Shown here: one piece after another, positions 17,035 to 25,257 of the stretch | Position numbering within the stretch: the first letter of the stretch is position 1 | Layout of the letters: the number at the start of each line of letters is the position of its first letter | Assembly: GCF_024127895.1 (NCBI RefSeq) | Contig: NZ_JAMYBK010000036.1 | Location: 1 to 43,939 of the forward strand | Origin: Pseudomonas guariconensis | GTDB lineage: Bacteria; Pseudomonadota; Gammaproteobacteria; Pseudomonadales; Pseudomonadaceae | Direction: 5' to 3' | Length of the DNA stretch: 43,939 nt | Made by a program: the position numbers and the translations under genes | The notes under the pieces: generated by a model | Told to the model about the DNA's origin: nothing | Seen by the model: the letters and a program-made list of their open reading frames with translations, nothing else | Databases searched by the model: none

Positions 17035-17512
17035 TAGGGAAACTCTGAAGAAGACTTCCGGTTTCTGGTGAAATACGCCGATCCCGTTGAGCGAATACCC
17101 CAATGAAGAGATGACTTTCACCGACGCCGAGTACGCCGACAAGCGCAAGCAGACCCGCAAGGAGCTGTTCCTGAGCGAGATGGATCAGGTGGTGCCATGG
17201 AAGGGTTTGATTGCCTTGATCGAACCGCACTACCCCAGGGGTGAAGGTGGTCGCCCGGCATATCCGTTGATGGCGATGCTGCGCATACATCTGATGCAGA
17301 ACTGGTTCGGCTACAGCGACCCGGCGATGGAGGAAGCCCTGTATGAGACCACCATCCTGCGTCAGTTCGTCGGCTTGAGCCTGGAGCGCATTCCCGATGA
17401 AACCACCATCCTCAACTTCCGCCGTTTACTGGAGAAACACGAGTTGGCGGCTGGGATTCTGGCGGTGATCAATGGTTATTTGGGCGACCGTGGTCTGTCG
17501 CTGCCAAGGTAA
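17035..17512 (+). mobile_element. IS5-family element, left-end fragment
   Basis: A sequence beginning AGGGAAACTCTGAAGAAG resembles an IS5-family terminal repeat and leads into a transposase N-terminus. The element is cut inside the gene, after RGLSL, by an IS66-type fragment in opposite orientation. Confidence 0.65.
17111..17512 (+). pseudogene. IS5-family transposase, truncated N-terminal part
   Basis: About 132 codons match the DUF772-type N-terminal domain of IS5 transposases (MTFTDAEYADKRKQTRKE, then HLMQNWFGYSDPAMEEALYE and IPDETTILNFRRLLEKH). The frame breaks at about 17500, where the sequence becomes the 3' part of IS66 tnpB on the other strand. The DDE catalytic domain is missing. 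The ATG at 17111 is preferred to an upstream TTG. Confidence 0.8.
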
Positions 17513-17800
17513 CCCCACGATAAGCGCCTGAACTTGCTCGCTGTCCAGTTCCACTTGAGAGCCGTGACGAATGCCCGGCCAGTGGAATTTGCCCTGGTTG
17601 AGTCGGCGTGCCGCCAGCCACACGCCAACGCAGTCATGTACCAACACTTTTATCCGGTTGGCGCGACGGTTGGCGAAGAGATAAGCGCAGTGCGGCTTCG
17701 CCGCACCGAAGACCGCGACAACACGGGCCAAGGCCGTTTCGGTGCCGGCGCGCATGTCCATCGGCTCGGTGGTAAGCCAGATGGTATCGGTGCGGGTCAT
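17426..17800 (-). pseudogene. tnpB: IS66 TnpB accessory protein, 3' truncated
   Basis: Starting at ATG 17800 the translation reads MTRTDTIWLTTEPMDMRAG and continues through VLVHDCVGVWLAARRL to VQALIVGLPWQR, the TnpB (Orf2) family of IS66 elements. Similarity stops at GLPWQR near 17505; the last ~26 codons to the stop come from the IS5 remnant read backwards. The start overlaps the end of tnpA (ATGA), the usual coupling in these elements. Confidence 0.8.
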
Positions 17801-18129
17801 CGCAACAGTTCTCGAAGAAAGCTTGCGCAGGCGGCTGCGCTGTCCACTGGCCAAGTCATCTTGATGGGTGTACGCGGGTGCTGGATTTCACGGCTAATAG
17901 TGGAGGGCTGAGCATGCGTGCCAGCGCCGAGCATCTGACGCTGCAGCGGGATGAACGGAGGTTGAAGCGCTACGTTTTTTTGATTGTGCAGCCGAATCCA
18001 TTTGTGGACGAGGTCGGCATTGAGGCTGTAGCCCAAAGCGATGTTTGCGATGGAGGCGCCAGGCTCGGCGCACTCCTGGATAACCTGGGCTTTGAAGGAT
18101 TTGCTGTAGGTACGGCGCTGAGGGTGCAT
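17797..18129 (-). CDS. tnpA: IS66 family accessory protein TnpA
   Basis: 110 residues, beginning MHPQRRTYSKSFKAQVIQEC, with an HTH characteristic of IS66 Orf1 (ASIANIALGYSLNADLVHKW). The open frame extends 12 codons upstream, but the ATG at 18129 matches the family start. It appears intact, yet with tnpB cut and tnpC missing the element cannot move by itself. Confidence 0.82.
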   Translation of the reverse strand: MHPQRRTYSKSFKAQVIQECAEPGASIANIALGYSLNADLVHKWIRLHNQKNVALQPPFIPLQRQMLGAGTHAQPSTISREIQHPRTPIKMTWPVDSAAACASFLRELLR

Positions 18130-18156
18130 GGAAGATCCGCTTGATGGGCCAGAAAT

Positions 18157-18183
18157 GGTGTCCACTTAAATTAGGTGGACACC
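18157..18183. repeat. Inverted repeat GGTGTCCAC / GTGGACACC
   Basis: Perfect 9-bp arms separated by nine AT-rich bases at the edge of the IS66 fragment. It may be an IS terminus or two abutted IS ends. Confidence 0.55.
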
Positions 18184-18202
18184 AGGCCCTTCGGCGGTTG
18201 CG

Positions 18203-18325
18203 TCAGGAAGATGTGTTGGCTGGGCGGATACCCAGTAGCGGCTTCTCGCTCAGTTGTATCGTCAGCTCCACCAGCTTGTTGGAAGCTTGAGGGGACAGCT
18301 TGAAGTAATCAAGACGGTTGTTCAT
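18203..18325 (-). pseudogene. Carboxymuconolactone decarboxylase-family protein, 5' fragment
   Basis: Only 40 codons: MNNRLDYFKLSPQASNKLVE at the start, then an LSEKPLLGIRP tail and a TGA. The first ~28 residues match the N-terminus of CMD/AhpD-type proteins (typically about 150 residues, with a CxxC redox motif). The rest, including CxxC, is gone, replaced at the IS66 side. Members of this family are often next to AraC-SDR pairs such as the one to the right. The start codon is a plain ATG with a weak GTGAG site. Confidence 0.6.
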
Positions 18326-18492
18326 GGCGGTCACTCACAGTGGGTTGATGTTTGCTGGAACCTACTGTAGCCACGCGTGGCCTAGTCACACAGAGTCAAG
18401 AAGAGACCTTCCAACTAAGCCATGCTCAGATCCGAGAATTGTAGATCTTGATCTGCGACCTTCCAGCGTGGATGCCAACGTGCGCAGGGCTA

Positions 18493-19425
18493 CTATTGAA
18501 CGCCTTCACGTATTGCCTCTCGCCGATATTGCCCTGGCGATTTTCCGTGAACCCGGCGAAAGGCGACTCCAAAAGCAGCGTCTGACAGATAACCCAATGA
18601 GGCCGCCACGGTCGCCACACTGTCCCGGCTCGCATATAACCTAGAGGCGGCAACTTGCATGCGCCAGCGAGTCGCGTACTCAACAGGAGAATGTCCCACG
18701 CGGTGCTTGAAGAGTGCCGCGAAGCTGGATCGCGACATGCAAGCGATCTCCGCCATCTGCGCCAACTTCCAGGATTTCTCCGGGGCACCGTGAATGGCAC
18801 GCATTACGTTGGCGATGGCAGGGTCGCGCAGGCCTCCCAGCCAGGCAAGGTCGGCGATATCGGCAGTGTTGATGTGATGTCGCAACGCGTGGACGAAAAT
18901 CAGACGAAGCAGGCCATTACACATGGCGTTGGCGCCGGGTTGCGCTGATTGCCATTCCCTGTCCAGCTCATCCAGCAGCCAGGCGAACGACGAAGCGGCT
19001 CCCGAGGTTGCATGGATGATGATCGCAGGTGGCAGCAGCGACAGCAGCTCGCTTGCGCCAGCATTGATCAGACTCAAACTGCCGCCCAATAACTCCACAT
19101 CGTCACCGGCACCCAAGGTGGCGAGTGTGCTGGACTGGGCGAAGGCATCGGACGCATTGACCGCATCGCCTTCCGGATCGCTCGCCAAAATGAACGGGGT
19201 GCGGGATATCACGAAGCAGTCGCCCGTCTGCAAGTGGCGCGCCGGGCTGCCCTCGATGCGCAGCCAGCACTGTCCCCGCCGAACGACGTTGAATTTGAGT
19301 TCAATCGGACGAAAACGCAAGGCCCATTGCCCACCCGCCTGCAGGCACACGGAGCAGGCGACGCGGAGCCCGGCCAGCGCGAGGACATCGGATAAGGGAT
19401 CTAAGACGGGATTTTGGATGATCAA
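18493..19425 (-). CDS. AraC-family regulator with cupin-type sensor domain
   Basis: A regulator of about 310 residues: an N-terminal cupin_6-like domain (DPLSDVLALAGLRVACSV, then RGQCWLRIEG and LQTGDCFVISR) and a C-terminal AraC HTH pair (MAEIACMSRSSFAALFKHRVG, then ATVAASLGYLSDAAFGVAFRRVHGKSP). An ATG at 19512 in frame would overlap the start codon of the divergent SDR, which is implausible. The TTG at 19425, with AGG upstream and just before the conserved IIQNPVLDPLSD, fits better. It probably controls the divergent SDR and formerly the CMD gene. Confidence 0.83.
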   Translation of the reverse strand: MIIQNPVLDPLSDVLALAGLRVACSVCLQAGGQWALRFRPIELKFNVVRRGQCWLRIEGSPARHLQTGDCFVISRTPFILASDPEGDAVNASDAFAQSSTLATLGAGDDVELLGGSLSLINAGASELLSLLPPAIIIHATSGAASSFAWLLDELDREWQSAQPGANAMCNGLLRLIFVHALRHHINTADIADLAWLGGLRDPAIANVMRAIHGAPEKSWKLAQMAEIACMSRSSFAALFKHRVGHSPVEYATRWRMQVAASRLYASRDSVATVAASLGYLSDAAFGVAFRRVHGKSPGQYRREAIREGVQ

Positions 19426-19510
19426 GACAGAAACCTGGATTATCTGAACTATTTCGTCCAGGCATCTTAAAGAACAATGAGCGTCAAAGCCAAGCAACGA
19501 GGAGCCGCTC

Positions 19511-20476
19511 ATGACAACGCCTCAAAAAACTGTTCTTTCACCTTTTTCCGCCGCCAGTACCGCGACCGAGGTCATGGCCGGAGTGAATCTCGCCGGGCAT
19601 CTCGCTGTTGTCACCGGTGGGTATTCCGGCCTGGGGCTGGTCACCGCCAAAAGTCTGGCCCGCGCAGGTGCCAAGGTCATTGTCCCGGCCAGAGACCCAG
19701 ATCGTGCGCGCAAGGCCCTGGCGGGCGAAGAGCGTATCTCTGTCCACGCGATGGATCTGATCGATGCCGATTCCATTCAGACGTTCACCGGTCAGGTCGT
19801 GCGGCGCGGGCAACCGCTCTCGTTGTTGATCAATTGCGCGGGCGTCATGGCCTCGCCCCTGGCACGAGATGTCGATGGGCACGAAAGTCAGTTCGCGATC
19901 AACCATCTGGGGCACTTCCGTCTGGTAAGTGGGTTGTGGCCAGCACTTGTTGCAGCAGGCACTGCCCGGGTGATCTCGTTTTCATCGCGAGGCCATCAGA
20001 TTGCCGGTGTCGACTTTGATGACATCGACTTCATCCATCGTCCCTACGACAAATGGGCCGCGTACGGTCAGTCAAAAACCGCCAACGCACTGTTCGCCAT
20101 AGGTCTCGACCAACGCGGTTCTGGCCAGGGCGTGCGAGCTTTCTCCCTTCACCCCGGTCAGATTCTGACTAACTTGGGACGTCACCTGAGCAGCGCCGAG
20201 ATCGAGGCGTTTGACGTCTTTGATGAGAACGGCCAGCAAAGAAACGCACCGGAGATCGGCCTCAAAAACCTGGAACAGGGGGCGGCAACGGGACTGTGGT
20301 GCGCGACCAGTTCGGCATTGGAAGGCAAGGGCGGTGTCTATTGCGAAGACTGTAATGTCGCGCCGATCAACAACTCCGAGGCAGGTCGCAGGGGGGTAGC
20401 GCGATGGGCGGCCAATCCCGAGTTGGCAGAGCAGCTCTGGCGCATTTCTGAAGAGTGGACGGGAATGTCACTTTGA
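19511..20476 (+). CDS. SDR-family oxidoreductase (WWOX/retinol dehydrogenase-like)
   Basis: A 321-residue short-chain dehydrogenase with an extra N-terminal arm of about 25 residues. The cofactor loop is TGGYSGLG (35-42), NCAG at 108-111, the Ser pair at 158-159, and catalytic Y185 and K189 (YGQSK). The beta2 end PARDPDRA suggests NADPH use. This layout is common in SDRs paired with a divergent cupin-AraC regulator. GGAG lies upstream of the ATG. Substrate not assignable from sequence. Confidence 0.88.
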   Translation: MTTPQKTVLSPFSAASTATEVMAGVNLAGHLAVVTGGYSGLGLVTAKSLARAGAKVIVPARDPDRARKALAGEERISVHAMDLIDADSIQTFTGQVVRRGQPLSLLINCAGVMASPLARDVDGHESQFAINHLGHFRLVSGLWPALVAAGTARVISFSSRGHQIAGVDFDDIDFIHRPYDKWAAYGQSKTANALFAIGLDQRGSGQGVRAFSLHPGQILTNLGRHLSSAEIEAFDVFDENGQQRNAPEIGLKNLEQGAATGLWCATSSALEGKGGVYCEDCNVAPINNSEAGRRGVARWAANPELAEQLWRISEEWTGMSL

Positions 20477-20532
20477 AGGAGAGCTAGTGCGACACGATTT
20501 TTCTGCCCTCTCAGGAACTCGCGAATAAAACT

Positions 20533-20564
20533 ACTAATGAGTGTCAAAAAAACTCGACATTAGT
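20533..20564. promoter_or_regulatory. Inverted repeat ACTAAT...ATTAGT upstream of third SDR
   Basis: Six-base arms in an AT-rich stretch about 130 bases before the next gene, with GTGTC and GACAT inside the arms adding partial symmetry. TTGACT lies further down near 20596 as a possible -35 box. Low certainty. Confidence 0.3.
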
Positions 20565-20694
20565 CATTTTGACAAGAATAGCTCGTTGTTAAGTTGACTC
20601 TATAAATCGCCAGCCCTTTGATTATTATGAAATTTTAGGTTGGCATGAAATATGAGGATGCTGGGTGGGTCTTTTACTATTCAAGAGCTGAAAC

Positions 20695-21438
20695 ATGACA
20701 ATTGAGTTCGACAATCGCGTGGCTGTGGTAACTGGGGCGAGTTCAGGTATCGGTCTGGTAGTCGTTCAACGATTACTCAGTCAAGGAGCGAATGTAGTGG
20801 CGATGTCCCGTAGCCTGGGCGGGCTGGCTACGCTCAAAGAGATGCATGGTGATCGCCTTCATATCGTCAGGGGCGATGTGACAGTAAGTTCGGATCTTGA
20901 GCAGCTTGCACACTGCGCCTCCAGAATCGGGCCTGTAGATTTTCTCGTGCCGAATGCAGGCGTCGCTGTACTTGAAGACAGCTTGGAGAGTAAGGGATTT
21001 GAGCGAAACTGGGCCACGAATGGTGCTGGTGCGCTTAACACGCTTTCAGCTTTGCGAGCCCAGTTGGCGAGGCCCGCGTCAGTTGTATTTGTGGGGACTT
21101 TCCTTTCCATGTTGGCCTTCCCAGGCTTGGCCGGCTACATCGCGTCGAAATCAGCACTGACGGCGCATGCACGAACGTTGGCCGTCGAACTGGCTGAGGC
21201 AGGAATTAGAGTGAACGTTGTATCACCAGGGCCAACCGCTACTCCGATCTGGGGATCATTAGGGTTGGATAATGCGACGTTGTCTTCTGTGGCAGATAAG
21301 GTCAACCAACGTTTGCTCGAAGGTAACTTTCTTGAGCCAGAAGCGGTGGCAGATGTGATTCTGTTCCTTCTGTCCGAGCGAGCACGCAGCATCTACGGCC
21401 AGGATATTGTTGTAGATGGTGGTTATACCTTGCAGTAG
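20695..21438 (+). CDS. SDR-family oxidoreductase with Thr at the catalytic Ser position
   Basis: 247 residues, classical SDR. The cofactor loop is TGASSGIG (13-20), NAG at 87-89, N109, Y148 and K152 (YIASK), and the C-terminal VDGG. Thirteen residues before the catalytic Tyr, where the family has Ser, this protein has T135 (VGTFLS). Thr can sometimes support the reaction, but activity may be reduced or changed. Codon use is more AT-rich than the neighbouring SDR, and the ribosome site (AAGAG) is weak, which suggests separate acquisition. Confidence 0.87.
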   Translation: MTIEFDNRVAVVTGASSGIGLVVVQRLLSQGANVVAMSRSLGGLATLKEMHGDRLHIVRGDVTVSSDLEQLAHCASRIGPVDFLVPNAGVAVLEDSLESKGFERNWATNGAGALNTLSALRAQLARPASVVFVGTFLSMLAFPGLAGYIASKSALTAHARTLAVELAEAGIRVNVVSPGPTATPIWGSLGLDNATLSSVADKVNQRLLEGNFLEPEAVADVILFLLSERARSIYGQDIVVDGGYTLQ

Positions 21439-21502
21439 TGGTAAGGGACGCAGAGAGGTCGTAGTGACCTGTTTCCGTTGGATATTGTGCCCTCTCGGCC
21501 TC

Positions 21503-21877
21503 TCATTTTCCTTCCTCTGACGCTGCCTCGATTGGTGTGATCAACGCGGGCCCTTGATTACGAACATTCCCTACATCCTTGCTCACTTTGTACCAATGAA
21601 ATTCCTCCGCTGGCAGGCAGAGTTCGACGGCGATCTTAGCCGCACGCTCGGGTGATGTCTCCCTGCTTCTCCTGTGTTTCTGTAGAGCTAAGCCTGGCGC
21701 ACTGCCGGGAATTTCAGGACAGGCGAACTGCTCGCGCAGCGACCAGCAGGTACAGCCATCGCTGACGTACGGGCTTACCGGTCGCGCGGAGACTCCCCTG
21801 AAGAAAGTCGAATGCAAGCGTTCTATTGCTTCCTGTTCACCTACTCCAAGTCGACAAGGGTAATCGACAGTGACCAT
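21503..21877 (-). CDS. Hypothetical protein, doubtful
   Basis: A 124-codon frame starting with ATG at 21877, with no good ribosome site and no domain I recognise. It has several cysteines (CTCWSLREQFACPE) and an FHWYKV motif near the C-terminus. It is on the same strand as the replication gene to the right and may belong to that island. It could be spurious. Confidence 0.35.
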   Translation of the reverse strand: MVTVDYPCRLGVGEQEAIERLHSTFFRGVSARPVSPYVSDGCTCWSLREQFACPEIPGSAPGLALQKHRRSRETSPERAAKIAVELCLPAEEFHWYKVSKDVGNVRNQGPALITPIEAASEEGK

Positions 21878-22071
21878 TCACGTACAGCGGCATATTGCCA
21901 TTATTCACCATTGGATAGTGCCATTGCCAAAACCGCGGTGAATGCAATAACCAGCCTGCGACGAAATTGATGAAGGTGATCTGGAGCATTGCGACGATCT
22001 CCAGCCCGGTCAATCACTCAACTAGGCCAGAGTTCATAGCCTGACAAGCCAGGGTCTCAGCAGTAACTACA

Positions 22072-22728
22072 TCACCCCCGACTGCATCCAAAGCCATGCT
22101 GGCCATTTCCATAGGCTTTGGAAGCGACCTTGCACAGGTAACTGGCACGATGGAACAGGCCGGACAACGCCCCAGTGTCCCCGCGATCCACCCTGTACGC
22201 CGGGTTGTCCGGGACCTCCACCAGACCTGCCACCTGATCGACCTGCAGCCTCAAGGCACTGGCCCACGCCTCCTGCAAGCGACTGATCATGTTGGCGTTA
22301 TCAGACTGCAGTTTCCCCACCGTGTAGAAGGCATTTCGATTGAGCAGAATCAGAACGTGATAATGCGGCCGGTGCCCTGTCCCCTCCTCCCTGGCCCATA
22401 CGTAACGAACCTTACACCCATGAGCGTAGAGATACCGCTCACGGGCCTTCAGTCGGTTGTGCTCGATCTTGGCCTTGAACGATTCAATAAATCTGCTGAT
22501 GACTTGGTTGGTGTATGCGTAATCAGGCAAGTCGATACCGATTGGCAGACGTAGATCGATTCTAAAGGCTAACAGTCTCGGATACTGGCTAAGCGCGTTT
22601 TCAACGGTGCGTTTCAATGCAGCCAAGTACTCAGTTACAAATGGCCCCTTCTCGATCATGACTGGAAGACCTTCAAACAGATCGCCAGCGTGAATGTGAA
22701 GGTTGGTGTTATCGGGATGACGCAGCAT
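22072..22728 (-). CDS. Inovirus Gp2/YagK-type replication protein
   Basis: 218 residues, of the family called inovirus-type Gp2 or YagK/YfjJ. It has the HUH motif HYH (H122, H124) in a GHRPHYHVLI strand and a Tyr in YLCKVASK (Y197), the elements of a rolling-circle replication initiator that nicks and covalently holds DNA. A GTG three codons upstream is possible, but the ATG at 22728 has GAGAG well placed. Such genes accompany AlpA regulators in P4-like satellites and integrated islands, as here. The C-terminus ends shortly after the Tyr motif, so it may be slightly truncated. Confidence 0.8.
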   Translation of the reverse strand: MLRHPDNTNLHIHAGDLFEGLPVMIEKGPFVTEYLAALKRTVENALSQYPRLLAFRIDLRLPIGIDLPDYAYTNQVISRFIESFKAKIEHNRLKARERYLYAHGCKVRYVWAREEGTGHRPHYHVLILLNRNAFYTVGKLQSDNANMISRLQEAWASALRLQVDQVAGLVEVPDNPAYRVDRGDTGALSGLFHRASYLCKVASKAYGNGQHGFGCSRG

Positions 22729-23260
22729 GGTAACCACTCTCTTTGCTAAGACTCATATACTCAGCAAGCGTGGTATTTATTTACGAGTTACACGGCGCCA
22801 ACCTTCCCTACCCAAACATCCTGCACATCACCTAACCTGAAGAGAAAATCACTGGGGAGATAAGTGCTTGGGTAGCATGTGATGCACTGGGTCGCCCTAG
22901 GCACCAAGGGGTCTGCTAGGGAGTAGATAGCCTTCAGACAGAAAATATCATGCCAAGCATTGGATAGATATAGAATCAGCGGTACGAGTAAGCATTAGCC
23001 ATTCTCACATCATGATGGATATAGATACAGACAGCCATCAGCAGAAGCAAGTATCAGCCGCCCTAACAGCACAATTGATAGTTACTTAATAAAAGCATAC
23101 TACCCATACCGAGAACAAAATGACAACACATACCCACCAATACCGACCAAACCATTATTAAAAACCAGCAAATACCTCACTCATTCAACTCCGGCAAAAA
23201 ACCATCATGATCCGACATCAACCAGATCATGATGGCGACTATGCTCGTCAACGCAAATTA
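22729..23260. other. 532-bp AT-rich noncoding region with palindromic motifs
   Basis: No supported gene. It contains a CATCATGATG palindrome (23008-23017), an 11-bp-arm hairpin (23202-23235) built from the same motif, and complementary octamers CTACCCAA (22808-22815) and TTGGGTAG (22868-22875). Lying between a replication gene and alpA, it is a candidate origin or regulatory region of the island. Confidence 0.5.
23202..23235. repeat. 11-bp perfect inverted repeat CCATCATGATC / GATCATGATGG
   Basis: Arms at 23202-23212 and 23225-23235 with a 12-base loop, just past the alpA stop. There is no T tract, so it is more likely a protein-binding or origin hairpin than a terminator. The core repeats the palindrome at 23008. 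Confidence 0.65.
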
Positions 23261-23461
23261 TCAGCTAGCCAGGCCTAAAGCTTTATCACGCTCAGCCACC
23301 TTAGCGAGAATCCAGTCGTGAACTTCGCTTTCTAGCCAGCCGACGCATCGATCCCCTAACGGCACCGGAATTGGAAACTGACCTTCTGCGATGTACTTAT
23401 AAATCGTGGATCGGGAAAGACCAGTAAGATCCATGACCTCTTTCAGGCGGATTATCCTCAT
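23261..23461 (-). CDS. AlpA-family excisionase/regulator
   Basis: 66 residues with a MerR-like helix-turn-helix: MRIIRLKEVMDLTGLSRSTI, then YKYIAEGQFPIPVPLGDRCVGW and ESEVHDWI, the AlpA (PF05930) signature. These small proteins activate excision genes or act as excisionases in P4-like satellites and genomic islands. The frame is open far upstream, but ATG 23461 has AGGAG eight bases before it and is the family start. No integrase gene is present in the window, so the island has been reduced or the integrase lies elsewhere. Confidence 0.88.
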   Translation of the reverse strand: MRIIRLKEVMDLTGLSRSTIYKYIAEGQFPIPVPLGDRCVGWLESEVHDWILAKVAERDKALGLAS

Positions 23462-23783
23462 GAACGTAGCTCCTGTATTCGTCCAGAGGATTGGCAAGGC
23501 CAGTAAAATTTGACGGACGACGAACCCACCCCACACCTTGTCGGCACGCCACCCCCTCGCCATCCGTCCATTGCCTCCTACCCTCAGCACCCCTCTGGGG
23601 GATCATGTTCGTCTCAGAGGACTTGCCTTTTTCAAACGTAAATAGCCACAAACACACCTACAGACCCAGTGAAATTGTGTATCCAAGAGAATTTTGCACT
23701 ACTAGAGTACGCCTAGATTGACTCGATAATCACGATAGTGTAAATCTAGCCTCTTCCTTGAGTTTGCATAGAGTGATCCTAGT
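23462..23783. promoter_or_regulatory. Intergenic region with a promoter for the 282-residue gene
   Basis: A divergent promoter region. TTGACT (23718-23723) and TAAATC (23741-23746), separated by 17 bases, form a plausible sigma70 promoter 38 bases before the plus-strand gene. The remainder shows no gene. Confidence 0.4.
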
Positions 23784-24632
23784 ATGGCGATACGTTACAA
23801 CGATGAGTTAAGCCAGGTTCTCGGCGATTCCGAGTACAGCGAGCGCCATGACATATGGCTTTGGTACACACTCGTTTTCTTCGAAAAAAGTTTCAATAAA
23901 GAAGCACTCCCAGACTATGGAATGCGAGACAAGATGGCTCGATATCTCCAAGCAAACAAATGGAAGGTCGATCCACTATTGCAAAGAAGACGAGAGCAAC
24001 TCACCCCCAAGAAACACCTAGAGTGGATCACGAACGAACGTCGACTAGTGGAATGGCTAACAAAAGAAATTCAAAACTCAACCAAGCACAGCCAACTTAA
24101 CTTCCCCTTCAATCTTTCTGGAAGGGATCTCCCTATAGCAATACTTGACGTCTGGAAACGAGACCTTACCGAAAAGACATCTCTAATCAAAAATCTGGAG
24201 CAGCGGTGGCGTGAGCACAAAATCCACGACAAAAAATACTCATGGTTTAAAGACGACAATCAAAAATGCTCACTCGCTTACGAGTGGCTACAAAAGAACA
24301 CATACCTCTCCATCTTCCGCACGCCCATCGAAACATATGAGGACCTACTGATCTTTTTCGACAACGCGAACTACACCTCCGAACAAGAAGAACTTTATAT
24401 TGGGAAAATTAAAAAACTATGGAACCAAAGAAAATACAGAAGCACACTAAAGGGAAAGTCACAATATAACTTTGTCCTGTCAGACAAGACCGTCGAGACG
24501 CTAGACAAAATATCAGAACAACACGAAATCAGTCGAGCACGAGCACTAGAAATACTCGTAGAAATAGAGGCTAAAAAGGGCTTATACATCTCAGAAAAGC
24601 TGCAAAACTCCAAACTGCTTCGCAACACTTAG
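23784..24632 (+). CDS. Unrecognised island protein, 282 residues
   Basis: I do not recognise this protein. It is charged, Trp- and Lys-rich, with no signal peptide or membrane segment. The C-terminal ~50 residues (YNFVLSDKTVETLDKISEQH, then ISRARALEILVEIE) resemble a ribbon-helix-helix-like DNA-binding unit. Base composition is clearly AT-richer than the Pseudomonas genes around it. It is divergent from alpA with its own promoter and may be a cargo or regulatory gene of the satellite island. The ribosome site is poor. Confidence 0.75.
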   Translation: MAIRYNDELSQVLGDSEYSERHDIWLWYTLVFFEKSFNKEALPDYGMRDKMARYLQANKWKVDPLLQRRREQLTPKKHLEWITNERRLVEWLTKEIQNSTKHSQLNFPFNLSGRDLPIAILDVWKRDLTEKTSLIKNLEQRWREHKIHDKKYSWFKDDNQKCSLAYEWLQKNTYLSIFRTPIETYEDLLIFFDNANYTSEQEELYIGKIKKLWNQRKYRSTLKGKSQYNFVLSDKTVETLDKISEQHEISRARALEILVEIEAKKGLYISEKLQNSKLLRNT

Positions 24633-24822
24633 CCCAAACCAGACATAACGACCGAAATATACCAACGCCAAGTCTATCAATGCTAAGCAGGCAACCACTT
24701 CCAGCCAGAAACCAACAGAAAATTAGATTCAAATAATTTCCAAACCTATATCATTAATTTGAAGACCTAGCAGTAGGCCTTCTCCCACGGTTAAATCGGC
24801 CTGATATAGGAAAATTTCTCTC

Positions 24823-25146
24823 ATGAACTGTCCCGTATGTAGTTCTGCACGCATTGCAACGAAGGATCTCGGCAAAAAGGCCGGTGGTGTCATCGGATCG
24901 ATTGGTGGTGCCGCCAGTGGCGTGTCCAGCGTACTAGCGGGTGCCGAGGCTGGCGCGACTGTCGGTGCTTTTGCCGGCCCTGTCGGCATCGCCCTGGGCG
25001 GTATTACCGGAGCCATTTTCGGAGGGCTCGTAGGTGGCGCCTCCGGAGCGGTAGCTGGTGCAGCGATTGGCTCTCAAATCGATGAGAGAGTGCTGAACAA
25101 TTACCAGTGCCTGGAATGCGGGCACGAGTTCAGCCTCTACGACTGA
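24823..25146 (+). CDS. Small glycine-rich zinc-ribbon protein
   Basis: 107 residues. A CxxC pair at the start (MNCPVC) and another near the end (YQCLECGHEF) would form one zinc ribbon. Between them lies a Gly/Ala-rich glycine-zipper-like stretch (about 22-85) that could insert in or associate with a membrane. Such proteins occur in ICE and plasmid backbones, often beside DUF932 genes as here. AGGA lies ten bases before the ATG. Function unknown. Confidence 0.8.
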   Translation: MNCPVCSSARIATKDLGKKAGGVIGSIGGAASGVSSVLAGAEAGATVGAFAGPVGIALGGITGAIFGGLVGGASGAVAGAAIGSQIDERVLNNYQCLECGHEFSLYD

Positions 25147-25257
25147 CGCCCCGCGATCCCTATTCCGCTTATCCGCCCCCTTTCCACTCCCTATTTCTGC
25201 CGGTGCTGTGCAATGCGCAGCGCTTTATGCCGGCTATTGCTCAAAGGAATATCTTCC

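Larger units (their letters stand above)
17500..18183 (-). mobile_element. IS66-family element fragment (tnpA-tnpB, no tnpC)
   Basis: Contains tnpA and most of tnpB in the normal order with a 4-base overlap, but the large transposase gene tnpC is absent. One side joins the IS5 remnant. The other ends with inverted repeats GGTGTCCAC (18157-18165) and GTGGACACC (18175-18183), next to the broken CMD gene. Confidence 0.7.

Noticed and set aside
22801..22890. Possible pseudoknot or riboswitch from CTACCCAA/TTGGGTAG and CATCAC/GTGATG pairings
   Set aside because: The pairs are short and could arise by chance; no known RNA class fits and no downstream gene on the right strand is close.
23008..23235. 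CRISPR array from repeated CATCATGATG
   Set aside because: Only three short copies at irregular distances, with no spacer-repeat regularity and no cas genes.
24823..25146. Holin or pore-forming toxin for the glycine-rich protein
   Set aside because: The flanking CxxC pairs point to a zinc ribbon; nothing specific to holins or bacteriocins is visible.
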